DNA of 8,918 bases from an uncultured Bdellovibrio sp. (GCA_946482355.1 CAMLRE010000060.1:1-8918); one strand, 5' to 3'; shown: positions 1-7,894, counted from the first letter of the stretch. Notes: a model not told the origin generated them from the sequence alone. Made by a program: numbers and translations.

Positions 1-40
1 GATAATTCTTACCTAAGGATAATGGTTTTTTCTTACTCAC
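1..40 (-). CDS. Possible 5' end of a third gene in the mreB unit (partial, runs off the window)
   Basis: On the minus strand a GTG at 40 opens a frame that stays open to the window edge and encodes a basic start (Met-Ser-Lys-Lys-Lys-Pro-Leu-Ser...). The other two minus-strand frames are closed by stops here. The GTG overlaps the stop of the upstream gene (33-35) by 8 bases. It is preceded by a GAGGT Shine-Dalgarno at 49-53 with 8 bases of spacing, the same element and distance as the lipoprotein start at 3762. This points to translational coupling to the membrane protein before it. Only 13 codons are visible, so no function can be proposed, and a chance open frame is still possible. Confidence 0.42.
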   Translation of the reverse strand, partial: MSKKKPLSLGKNY

Positions 41-1361
41 CTTTATGAACCTCGATAATAAAACGGCTTTGGCCTATCGGAAGTACACGCGGATGGGGTT
101 CAAACTTATAACTTAATTTTCCGTACTGCTGAATAAAAGCAACTAACTCTTCACGCTTTTCGGCCGGAAAAATAAAGTGAAAGTAACTGATGTTTTTATT
201 TTTAATCCAGCCGAGTTCCACTTCACCGGCTTTTTTACCACCGATGGCAATAATGCGGTCGCGGATAATCGCGGCCACTTGTTCAAAGTCAGTCACCGTA
301 ATTTGACCACGATAAACCCCGGTCGCTTGGGCAAGCTTAACCGGTGCAGAAGATGTCGGCGTAATTTTAGCTGTCACAATCGGAGGTTTTTCTTTCACTA
401 CAACCGGAGCTGAAACAACAGCTACGACTTTATTACTAACCACAACAGGCACAGAAACTGTGGCCGTTGCACTTGTAGCTGCGATAGGTTCTCTGATTTC
501 TTGGCCTTCAGGAGCTTCTTTTTTTGAAATCGCAATTTCTTCTAAGACAACTTTTTTATCACACGCTTCACTCACCGGAGTTTTTAAGAAAGTCGGGCGT
601 AAAATCAGACCCAGCACGATTATGATTAAAACTAAAAGGCCTGCAAAAATTCTTTTTTGCTGTTTAAGTTCAAGCTTTTTTAAATTTTGCAATTGCGCCG
701 TATTGCCAAACACTTTCATCACTTCATCGAAATGATGGCTTACCTGTAAATCTGAAAGTTCTGCTTTAAACTTCAAGATTTCATTACGGTAATCGTTGTA
801 ACGATTATTATCTTTAAGTTTAGCTTCCATTTTTTCAGAAACTGCCGGCGTAGCTAAACCAAGCACATGTTCAATCAGGTTTTCGCTGACAAAAAGAGTG
901 GTTACATCTTGGCTATTGTACTCTTTAAATTTAATATCTTTTTTTTGTTCAAAACGTAGCGACGGCGATGAAATAATTTTTCGCACACTTTGATTAAATA
1001 AATACTTCACTTTGTTTTGCGGAATTTTTGTAATGCGCGAAATGTCTTTAACCGATGCTAGGTCTAACAGCGCCACCATCACAATAAAAGTTTCGTCTTT
1101 ATTGCACTTTTGTAAAACACGCTTCCAGTAATTTAGCGGTGTCGAAGTAAATTCGAAATTGTTCGAACCGGATTTAACAGCATCACGACGCCGATAAAGA
1201 CGGTACAATTTATTTAAGCCTTGATAAGTTTGGCCATAGGCCGATGAAGAATGATCAATGCCGGTATCAACAATCAAACCGAAAATGTCGCGCGCTTGCG
1301 ATGGATTCGGATAAAGTAAGTGGCAACTTACCCAAAGTTTTTTGAATGATTCAATCGGCAT
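33..1361 (-). CDS. Bitopic membrane protein: sigma-region-4-like HTH N-terminus, one TM helix, periplasmic C-terminal domain
   Basis: I do not recognise this 442-residue protein as a named family. Residues 1-130 read like a degenerate ECF sigma factor: a helical start, then residues 88-130 with a sigma-4-type HTH pattern (acidic/hydrophobic helix, DISRITKIPQNKVKYL turn and recognition helix, basic end). Residues 175-236 are charged and helical. Residues 238-254 form a single membrane helix (AGLLVLIIIVLGLIL) after Lys/Arg, predicting a cytoplasmic N-terminus. Residues 290-345 are a Val/Pro/Ala/Thr-rich linker. Residues 347-442 form a compact alpha/beta domain with a GG at 374-375, loosely like the periplasmic domain of DUF4349/anti-sigma-type proteins. 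The gene starts 9 bases after the mreB stop, with GAAGA abutting the ATG, so its translation is probably coupled to mreB. The layout suggests a membrane-tethered regulator or a sigma/anti-sigma-like fusion. That role is inference; the membrane topology is more certain. Confidence 0.85.
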   Translation of the reverse strand: MPIESFKKLWVSCHLLYPNPSQARDIFGLIVDTGIDHSSSAYGQTYQGLNKLYRLYRRRDAVKSGSNNFEFTSTPLNYWKRVLQKCNKDETFIVMVALLDLASVKDISRITKIPQNKVKYLFNQSVRKIISSPSLRFEQKKDIKFKEYNSQDVTTLFVSENLIEHVLGLATPAVSEKMEAKLKDNNRYNDYRNEILKFKAELSDLQVSHHFDEVMKVFGNTAQLQNLKKLELKQQKRIFAGLLVLIIIVLGLILRPTFLKTPVSEACDKKVVLEEIAISKKEAPEGQEIREPIAATSATATVSVPVVVSNKVVAVVSAPVVVKEKPPIVTAKITPTSSAPVKLAQATGVYRGQITVTDFEQVAAIIRDRIIAIGGKKAGEVELGWIKNKNISYFHFIFPAEKREELVAFIQQYGKLSYKFEPHPRVLPIGQSRFIIEVHKGE

Positions 1362-1370
1362 TCTTCAATA

Positions 1371-2486
<1,116 letters not shown>

Positions 2487-2515
2487 TCCAGATATTTAAC
2501 GCGTTAAGACGACAA

Positions 2516-2541
2516 AAGGGTCTTGGTTATCCAAGACCCTT
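2516..2541 (-). terminator. Rho-independent terminator of the lipoprotein gene at 2608-3762
   Basis: A perfect 11-bp stem (2516-2526 pairing with 2531-2541, core GGGTCTTGG/CCAAGACCC) closes a 4-base loop. Read on the minus strand, the right arm runs into TTTTGTC, a short U-tract, so the hairpin fits termination of the gene whose stop lies 67 bases upstream. It sits just upstream of the mreB promoter and would insulate mreB from lipoprotein transcription. Read on the plus strand, the stem is followed by TCGTTTTG, a poorer tract. Confidence 0.85.
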
Positions 2542-2571
2542 CGTTTTGAAGTTTATTTTTTAAGTCGAAAG

Positions 2572-2620
2572 ACCAGTTGTCAGACCGAAAGTCTGCTCAT
2601 CCTTCAACTACTGAACTGGT
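2572..2620 (-). other. Nested inverted repeats at the 3' end of the lipoprotein gene
   Basis: An outer 7-bp inverted repeat (ACCAGTT at 2572-2578, AACTGGT at 2614-2620) encloses a 5-bp hairpin (CAGAC at 2581-2585, GTCTG at 2591-2595, loop CGAAA). The outer right arm lies within the last codons of the gene, so the structure spans its stop codon at 2608-2610. There is no U-tract directly after it. It may be a 3'-end stabilising structure ahead of the true terminator, or chance. Confidence 0.35.
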
Positions 2621-3762
2621 TTACACTCAACATCTAGGCTGTAGTTTGCACGGCGAACTTTGATCGCAGATGCCGTTGTGATGTTAGCCTCAGTGCGTAC
2701 TGAAGAATCAATACCGTAACGAGCGATTTGTTCGTAAGCTGCAGTACCTGCATTAGTTGCTAAACTGCCTTCTGTCTCTAATTTCGCTGACTTACTTAAA
2801 TCATATGACTGGTTCATGATGTCTTCATTGTATGGGCTAGCATAATCAATGATTGTCTCGTTTTTGCCGTCTTTTTCTTTACCTTTACAACGGTAAGCTT
2901 TGTAAGACGCCGCATTACCAGTCGTAGCACCTTGAGCCTGACATGTGATTGATAATGATGTTGCATCGCTGTATTCGTCTTGTGGAGCAATCGTAAGCTT
3001 AGTTTCTGCACCAGCAAAACCAGTTACTGACGCGCTTAATTCACCGTCAACACCTGTAGCTTCAAGTTTAATCATGTCAGCTTTGCCAGCTTCTTTAGTG
3101 TAATACATTTTAACTTTAGCTAACTTTTCTGAGTTCGATGTTTTAACACCAGACACATTAAAGATACCTAAAAACTTTTTGCTGTAATAAGAATTAGTAA
3201 ACGCGAAAATATTTACGCCTGACGAGTTGTTTTGTTCAACCATCACGTTCATTAAACCTGTATCGCCGACCGCGTTACCTTTTTTAACTGATAACTGACA
3301 TTGAACAGACTTCATATTCGGGTTGTTCATGCCTGGGTTAGTCGGATTCGTTGGGTACTGTCCGTTTTGAATAACGCACACACCGTTTTGCATCACTGTA
3401 CCGATAGCACAGCCACCGTTATTACCTACGTTACCGTTAAGTACCGCTTGGCAATTATTATCGATATACATTTGCTGACGAGCCATCATCGCAATGCCAC
3501 TGTTTCTATATTCATCTGAAATAGTACGGCAAAAAGTGATCGCGCTATCATAAGAAATTACGCCTGTAGTGCGGCCAGCGTCTGTGCAAGAATAAGTATT
3601 ATCAGCGTTCACATTACAGCTTTGACTTCCGTTATTGTAACTTCTGGCAATAACACCCGGAACACCTACAACTTGGTTATTACTTCCACCACCACCTTTG
3701 TCACAGGCAGAGAAAGCTAATAATGATAAGGCAAGCACAGCTTTAACGTTTAAATTTTTCAT
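2608..3762 (-). CDS. Cysteine-rich predicted lipoprotein of unknown function
   Basis: The protein starts MKNLNVKAVLALSLLAFSAC, a classic lipoprotein signal with a lipobox ending at Cys20, followed by a Gly-rich tether (DKGGGGSNN). The ATG at 3762 is chosen because GAGGT (3771-3775) sits 8 bases upstream; a possible in-frame TTG five codons earlier overlaps that Shine-Dalgarno. The 384-residue product has ten cysteines after the lipidated one (49, 59, 78, 104, 118, 129, 155, 274, 292, 380). These are mostly in the N-terminal half and probably form disulfides in the periplasm. Residues 118-129 carry a C-x(3)-V-M-Q-N-G-V-C unit. Residues 133-150 are an Asn/Pro/Thr/Gly-rich linker, and the C-terminal half looks beta-rich. 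The residue after the lipidated Cys is Asp, which in E. coli favours inner-membrane retention; that rule may not hold here. The gene is monocistronic, with its own promoter and terminator. No known domain is recognised. Confidence 0.9.
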   Translation of the reverse strand: MKNLNVKAVLALSLLAFSACDKGGGGSNNQVVGVPGVIARSYNNGSQSCNVNADNTYSCTDAGRTTGVISYDSAITFCRTISDEYRNSGIAMMARQQMYIDNNCQAVLNGNVGNNGGCAIGTVMQNGVCVIQNGQYPTNPTNPGMNNPNMKSVQCQLSVKKGNAVGDTGLMNVMVEQNNSSGVNIFAFTNSYYSKKFLGIFNVSGVKTSNSEKLAKVKMYYTKEAGKADMIKLEATGVDGELSASVTGFAGAETKLTIAPQDEYSDATSLSITCQAQGATTGNAASYKAYRCKGKEKDGKNETIIDYASPYNEDIMNQSYDLSKSAKLETEGSLATNAGTAAYEQIARYGIDSSVRTEANITTASAIKVRRANYSLDVECKPVQ

Positions 3763-3804
3763 AAAAGTATACCTCAATTTGTTTTAAATAAACTTCAACA
3801 GAAA

Positions 3805-3845
3805 AAGACAAAGCATGTCTTGAGCCAAAAACATGTCTCATTATA
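3805..3845 (-). promoter_or_regulatory. Candidate -10 box and repeat operator of the lipoprotein gene
   Basis: On the minus strand a perfect TATAAT (3840-3845) could drive the lipoprotein gene, leaving a leader of about 70 bases. A perfect TTGACA lies upstream at 3869-3874, but 23 bases away, longer than the normal 16-18; at 17 bases the hexamer is only GGATTT. Directly downstream of the -10 are two direct copies of AGACATG (3832-3838 and 3814-3820), 18 bases apart. The distal copy forms a 6-bp inverted repeat (3805-3810 with 3816-3821). Position at the presumed start and leader suggests an operator or leader hairpin. Confidence 0.4.
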
Positions 3846-3899
3846 AGAGGGTTTGAGGACCTAAATCCTGTCAAACTTATCGTCACTGTACAAAAATTG

Positions 3900-3921
3900 T
3901 TTCAAAATGAAAGCGACTTTC
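3900..3921. promoter_or_regulatory. Two overlapping palindromes in the divergent intergenic region
   Basis: TTTCA-AAA-TGAAA (3900-3912) is directly overlapped by GAAAG-CGA-CTTTC (3909-3921). Both have perfect 5-base arms and 3-base centres. They lie between the divergent lipoprotein (start 3762) and the plus-strand pair (start 3974), where a regulator binding site would be expected. No convincing plus-strand -35/-10 pair was found in 3846-3973; TTGTTT at 3897-3902 is a weak -35 candidate overlapping the first palindrome. Confidence 0.3.
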
Positions 3922-3973
3922 TGTTAAAGATTCTTGATTAAATATTCACGCTAAAGACACCGATGAATTATCT

Positions 3974-4621
3974 GTGGAAGGCATTTTATCACTCCTAGGA
4001 TTAATCATAAAAATCACGATCATGGGCTTTGGAACCTTTATCGTTTTACATGTTTTACGAAGCATGAAAAGACGCACATTACGTGATGATATTTCAAAAG
4101 TAGAAGCCAAAATGGCGGCTTACCGAATCAATCTTAAAAATCGTGTGAAGAAAAAAGCGAAACACTTTAAAGCTTCATACCCTTCAAGCATCACATCAGG
4201 TGAACCTATTGATGTAAGCTTATCGCAACTTTCGGAACTGACGTTTGAAAAGAACTCAGACTTTCAGGATTACATCGAACTTTGCAGAAAAATTAATAAC
4301 TTTATTGAATTAGCCAAAGTCGATAAAGGTGTCGAGACAGGACAACCGGCTCATCACGATGCAGACCAATGCGACTTTATGGGCACAGACTTTAAAAATG
4401 AAATCAATATTGTACGCTTAATCAACGACATGGTGACGGTCAGCAAAACATTGAACAAACAAGTAAGTCGCTATAACCATTTCGACCGCCGTGCCAAGAT
4501 GATTGCGCCAGAGCCAATCAACTTTACCTCTTTATTTGAATTACAAAAAGTTTTTAAAAACCAAAACGCCAGCGAAGAACTTATTGAACGACTTCCCGAA
4601 GACGCGAAGTCAGCTGCATAA
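3974..4621 (+). CDS. N-terminally membrane-anchored helical protein, possibly LemA-like
   Basis: The 215-residue product has one hydrophobic N-terminal segment (about residues 4-28) followed by a strongly basic stretch (30-65, including KNRVKKKAKH), then mostly helical sequence. The tail at about 145-192, with SRYNHFDRRAKMIAPEPINF, resembles the last helix of LemA proteins (a conserved YN, then a Pro turn before the C-terminal segment). The usual LemA N-terminal YN...NLV pattern is not clear, so this is a tentative link. The start is a GTG with no good Shine-Dalgarno; it is preferred to the ATG at 4022 because it keeps the full membrane segment, and no other usual start codon lies between the upstream in-frame stop (3935) and 3974. 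Only 13 bases separate it from the lipoprotein gene at 4635, so the two form an operon. Function unknown; probably an envelope protein facing the cytoplasm or the periplasm, depending on topology. Confidence 0.78.
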   Translation: MEGILSLLGLIIKITIMGFGTFIVLHVLRSMKRRTLRDDISKVEAKMAAYRINLKNRVKKKAKHFKASYPSSITSGEPIDVSLSQLSELTFEKNSDFQDYIELCRKINNFIELAKVDKGVETGQPAHHDADQCDFMGTDFKNEINIVRLINDMVTVSKTLNKQVSRYNHFDRRAKMIAPEPINFTSLFELQKVFKNQNASEELIERLPEDAKSAA

Positions 4622-4634
4622 GAAGGAATATATC

Positions 4635-5357
4635 ATGAAAAAAACCGTAAAACCCTCACACTTATTATTAGCCACTGTAACGTTAGCCGTATTCGGCTTA
4701 ACGGCTTGTGAAAAAGAAAGCGAAATGGACACAATCAAAGATGCACAGATGTGTTTAAACTCGGCAGCCCCTGCTGGTGCACAATCCTGCGTGAGTAAGT
4801 TAGCTTCAAATAACTCGCCACAAGCGAACCAATTAAAATGTGCCGCTTACTTTATTCAAGAAGGGCTAGGTTCTCCGACAGCATTAATTGATGCTATCGA
4901 TGCCTCAAACACAGATAACTCGTGCGCAACATGCTCTGATTCAATGGCGATTATTTCTCAGTTAAAATTTTCGAGTACAGGTTCAGCAATAACTGATGTG
5001 GCAAATGCTGATGCGGCATTTGACGTTTGCAGTGCTTCAGGAGTAGGAATTTACACGCAACTAGCATCTATGGTTAACATCGCAACTTTAGCAAGTTCTG
5101 TAGCCGCGACAGAAGATGCCGCAGGTTACGCGACAGCCATCGCTACACTTCCAGATGCAGACTTAGGAAGTATCGCTATTCAGACTTATACAACCAGCTG
5201 TGATTCTAATAGTACAACTAACGACAGTGATGAGAGCCAGCTACAAAAATACTGTGGTGAACTGGCTGAAGTGACAAGCGGATTAACAGAAGCTCAAGTA
5301 GGTGCTTGCCTGAAAGAAAAGCTAACAGGCAATAACACAACTTGTCCGATTTTCTAA
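4635..5357 (+). CDS. Cysteine-rich predicted lipoprotein, second gene of the LemA-like operon
   Basis: The ATG at 4635 is chosen because AGAAGGA (4621-4627) precedes it by 7 bases and it begins a lipoprotein signal (MKKTVKPSHL, hydrophobic core, LTAC with Cys25). Extending the frame upstream only reads through the previous gene out of frame. The 240-residue product is small, acidic and Ala/Ser/Thr-rich, with ten further cysteines (40, 52, 69, 97, 100, 132, 189, 207, 225, 237). These include a CATC pair at 97-100 and are spread along a likely helical chain, suggesting five disulfides in the periplasm. Residue +2 after the lipidated Cys is Glu. No known domain is recognised; the even cysteine spacing hints at helical-hairpin repeats. 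Its stop directly abuts the stop of the convergent barrel gene, leaving no room for a terminator between them. Confidence 0.9.
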   Translation: MKKTVKPSHLLLATVTLAVFGLTACEKESEMDTIKDAQMCLNSAAPAGAQSCVSKLASNNSPQANQLKCAAYFIQEGLGSPTALIDAIDASNTDNSCATCSDSMAIISQLKFSSTGSAITDVANADAAFDVCSASGVGIYTQLASMVNIATLASSVAATEDAAGYATAIATLPDADLGSIAIQTYTTSCDSNSTTNDSDESQLQKYCGELAEVTSGLTEAQVGACLKEKLTGNNTTCPIF

Positions 5358-6776
5358 TTAGAAATTCATTCCGAACTTAGCAGCGTACACGCGGTTTTCT
5401 ACTTTATTTGAAGCGGTACCTACCTCTTCACCGTAAGTCGCTGCTTCGATATTAAAAATACCCAGTAATAATGTAGTACCCGCTGTGTAATAACCTTGGT
5501 TCATACCACCGCGGAACTGCGCTTTAAACCAACCACTTGGTGAATAATCAAATTCAAGACCGGCGTGGGTTGTTTTAGCTAATGTCGAAGCCTGATCGTG
5601 ATTTAAATTTTTAAAATCAAGCATCGCGCGTAAAGTTAAACTTCCAAACGTAGCAAATTCATACTGTGAACCAATATCAAATACACGTTGTAACTTTTCT
5701 GGAGCCATCGTTGCATCTTTGTTAATTAATTTTTGCTTCGTAAAGCTAGAAGCTAAAACGTTGCGCGCTACGAAAGAGAAAGTCAGTGGGTAAGTTTCTT
5801 CTTGAACTTCAACAAGCTTAGATTCTTTTGTTTCTTCTTTTTTAGGTTCTTCAGCTTTTACTTCGGCTGTGCCTGAAGCGGCTTCAACAGTTCCTGAAGC
5901 AGCAGAAGCTACTTTAGCTGTTTCTGAACTGCCAGAATCAACAGTTAAACTTAAAGCGTCAGCTTGAGCATCTTCTTTTTTAGCTTCAGCAGCAAGAGCT
6001 GCTTCTGTAGTACGAGCTTTGGCTTTTTTAACTTTTGTTGTTTCAGAAGCTTGTGCCGGAATACGTTTTGTAACTGTTTTGCTAAACCAAGATGGCGAAT
6101 AAAGTAAACCGATGTCTCCATCAACGGCAAAACCTTCAGAAGCACGGTCAGCACTTACTAAATCTGGCTCAGTCGCTAATTGCACAGCGATTAATTTTTC
6201 TGAAACTTGTAAACGGTGTGTACCTTTAATAGTTACACCCCAAGATAATTCTTTATTCACTTCAGCACCGCCACCGATAGCTAAAGTTGAATCTTTAATA
6301 ACATTTAGATCTACTGTAGGGCCAAGCTGTTTATCAACTGTAACATCTAAAGATAAATCAACTGGCACTAAACCAAAACCCCAGTGTTTTCTGATCCAGA
6401 ACATTTCTGCGGCTTGTACGCGGCCACCCATAGTTTTACCGGCATATTTATCAAGAACTGCTGAAATCGCGTTGGCTTTATCAGTGTCATCACCCTGAGT
6501 GTCTGAAGCATCTTTTACATCTTTGGCAAAAGGCATTGTGTCTTTAGCTGTGCCGGCACCCACGATTGAAAATTGAATTTCATTATTTTTCTTTTTTGCA
6601 AAACCCGCCGGGTTATAAAAAAGCAAAGTGTAATCGTCAGCAACTGCGGTATAAGCATTACCCATACCCATAGCTCTTAATGAGATATATTGATTGTGAA
6701 TTTTTGTGCTTAAAGAATTTCCGGCAAATGCTACCTGTGTAGCCGATAGTAACGCCAACGTCAGTAATGATTTCAT
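5358..6776 (-). CDS. Outer-membrane beta-barrel protein, FadL/PorV (OmpP1)-like
   Basis: This 472-residue protein has a signal peptide (cleavage probably after AFA, residue 18). It then has the N-terminal signature LRAMGMGNAYTAVADDYTLLFYNPAG at 33-58 (broken here as LRAMGMGNAYTA, then VADDYTLLFYNPAG), typical of FadL/OmpP1 and PorV/PorQ barrels. Alternating beta-strand sequence fills the rest, and it ends in Phe (AKFGMNF), as expected for BAM-assembled barrels. FadL-type barrels move hydrophobic substrates, while PorV-type ones serve secretion; which applies is not decided by the sequence. Residues 241-325 are an Ala/Glu/Lys/Ser/Thr-rich low-complexity insert, almost free of aromatics, that must lie in a loop. 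The ATG at 6776 has GGGGA 7 bases upstream. The gene lies downstream of the Alx gene on the same strand but has its own promoter candidate, and it converges on the lipoprotein gene with zero spacing. Confidence 0.9.
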   Translation of the reverse strand: MKSLLTLALLSATQVAFAGNSLSTKIHNQYISLRAMGMGNAYTAVADDYTLLFYNPAGFAKKKNNEIQFSIVGAGTAKDTMPFAKDVKDASDTQGDDTDKANAISAVLDKYAGKTMGGRVQAAEMFWIRKHWGFGLVPVDLSLDVTVDKQLGPTVDLNVIKDSTLAIGGGAEVNKELSWGVTIKGTHRLQVSEKLIAVQLATEPDLVSADRASEGFAVDGDIGLLYSPSWFSKTVTKRIPAQASETTKVKKAKARTTEAALAAEAKKEDAQADALSLTVDSGSSETAKVASAASGTVEAASGTAEVKAEEPKKEETKESKLVEVQEETYPLTFSFVARNVLASSFTKQKLINKDATMAPEKLQRVFDIGSQYEFATFGSLTLRAMLDFKNLNHDQASTLAKTTHAGLEFDYSPSGWFKAQFRGGMNQGYYTAGTTLLLGIFNIEAATYGEEVGTASNKVENRVYAAKFGMNF

Positions 6777-6808
6777 TTCAGATTCCCCGCTATAATAAAT
6801 CTTTTTTA

Positions 6809-6837
6809 AATCTATAGTGAGTAGGAATGACTATCAA
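6809..6837 (-). promoter_or_regulatory. Candidate promoter of the FadL/PorV-like gene
   Basis: Read on the minus strand, TTGATA (6832-6837) and TAGATT (6809-6814) are separated by 17 bases, a reasonable sigma-70-type promoter. Transcription would start about 25 bases before the ATG. The 95-base gap between this gene and the Alx gene shows no hairpin terminator, so read-through from the upstream unit is also possible. Confidence 0.5.
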
Positions 6838-6871
6838 AATGATATGTCTTAAACCGAATCGATCTAGATAT

Positions 6872-7894
6872 TTAGCGTAAGACCTTAGTCGATGAAATTG
6901 GTTTTTTGTCGAGGAGAATCGATGCCAAAATCGAAGTTGTTAAAATCAAAACAATGATTAGTAACGATAACCAGATCGGAAAATGTCCTTTATATAAATC
7001 GTTCAAAAATGTCATCTTAAGGCCTACAAACATTAACACACCGGCAAGCCCGTATTTTATGTAACGAAACTTATCAATCGCTCCCGAAAGAAAAAAGTAC
7101 ATCGAACGTAAACCTAAAATCGCAAACACATTGCTGGTAAAAACAATCAACGGCTCATTGGTAATTGCAAAAATAGCAGGTACTGAATCTATGGCAAAAA
7201 GAATATCTGAAAGCTCGATAAAAATCAGAGCTACAAAAAGGGGTGTCAGATAAGTTTTTTTATCTTTTTTTACAAAAAAATGATCACCATTGATTTCATG
7301 TTCAATGCGAAATAAGCGGTTCATTTGGCGCAGTAAGAAATTCTGGCTTAAATCCGGTTCTTTTTCGCGGGTAATAATAATGCGGATGCCTGTAACGAAT
7401 AGCAAAATACCGAAAAATATCACGGCCGCCTGAATTTTCATAAGCTCTGCACCAATCGCAATAAATATGCCGCGAAAAATTAAAGCGCCGAAGATGCCCC
7501 AGAATAAAATGCGGTGTTGGTAAAGGCGCGGAATTCCGAAATACGAAAACACCACGGCAAAAATAAAAATATTATCAATTGCCAAAGCTTTTTCGATTAA
7601 AAAACCCGTCGTAAATTCCATGGCCAGGTGTTTTGCCGTCAGTTCTGGGTCAAACCCTGGTAACTGCATCAATGACGCGCGCTCTGATAAAACAGACAAA
7701 GCGTAAAAATAAAAAAGCACGTTAAAAATAAGAGCGCAACTGACCCAAATGGTTGTCCAGATAGCGGCTTCGCCGACTGACACGACATGTGCATTTTTAT
7801 GAAATACTCCCAGATCTAAAGAAAGAACGAAAGCCACGAAGGCCACAAAGCCTAAATAAAACCACCAATAATCGTAGATCGTAAAATAAACCAT
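6872..7894 (-). CDS. alx: Alx/TerC-family integral membrane transporter (probable manganese exporter)
   Basis: The 340-residue protein matches the Alx branch of the TerC family closely in length and motifs, with about nine membrane helices. Conserved acidic residues lie in the helices as expected: SLDLG (Asp27), EKALAIDNIFIF (Glu101, Asp107) and ELSDILFAIDSVPAIFAIT (Glu227, Asp230, Asp236). The cytoplasmic loop motif HFFV (205-208) and the NVFAILGLRSMYF signature (255-267) are also present. E. coli Alx is linked to manganese export and alkaline response. Alx genes often follow a yybP-ykoY manganese riboswitch. Here only 27 bases separate this gene from the acetyltransferase before it, so no riboswitch can sit directly upstream. 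The ATG at 7894 has AGAAGGA with a longish spacing of 12. The gene is third in a unit with ychJ and the acetyltransferase. The family call is secure; the metal is inferred from the family. Confidence 0.93.
   Translation of the reverse strand: MVYFTIYDYWWFYLGFVAFVAFVLSLDLGVFHKNAHVVSVGEAAIWTTIWVSCALIFNVLFYFYALSVLSERASLMQLPGFDPELTAKHLAMEFTTGFLIEKALAIDNIFIFAVVFSYFGIPRLYQHRILFWGIFGALIFRGIFIAIGAELMKIQAAVIFFGILLFVTGIRIIITREKEPDLSQNFLLRQMNRLFRIEHEINGDHFFVKKDKKTYLTPLFVALIFIELSDILFAIDSVPAIFAITNEPLIVFTSNVFAILGLRSMYFFLSGAIDKFRYIKYGLAGVLMFVGLKMTFLNDLYKGHFPIWLSLLIIVLILTTSILASILLDKKPISSTKVLR

Noticed and set aside
177..735. Plus-strand open frames opposite the HTH/membrane protein gene
   Set aside because: Composition is unlike a protein, no ribosome binding sites are seen, and they mirror a well-supported minus-strand gene.
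3763..3777. Five-codon upstream extension of the lipoprotein at a TTG start (3777)
   Set aside because: The TTG overlaps the GAGGT Shine-Dalgarno that serves the ATG at 3762, and the ATG gives a standard lipoprotein signal peptide.
3963..3998. Short ATG frame (11 codons) overlapping the start of the LemA-like gene
   Set aside because: It is very short, has no Shine-Dalgarno, and nothing supports a leader peptide.
4503..4634. Upstream ATG extension (44 codons) of the lipoprotein at 4635
   Set aside because: It lies inside the previous gene in another frame, and the ATG at 4635 has both a good Shine-Dalgarno and a signal peptide directly after it.
6777..6871. Possible terminator after alx
   Set aside because: Short palindromes (ATCGAT, TCTAGA) are present but no stem with a U-tract.
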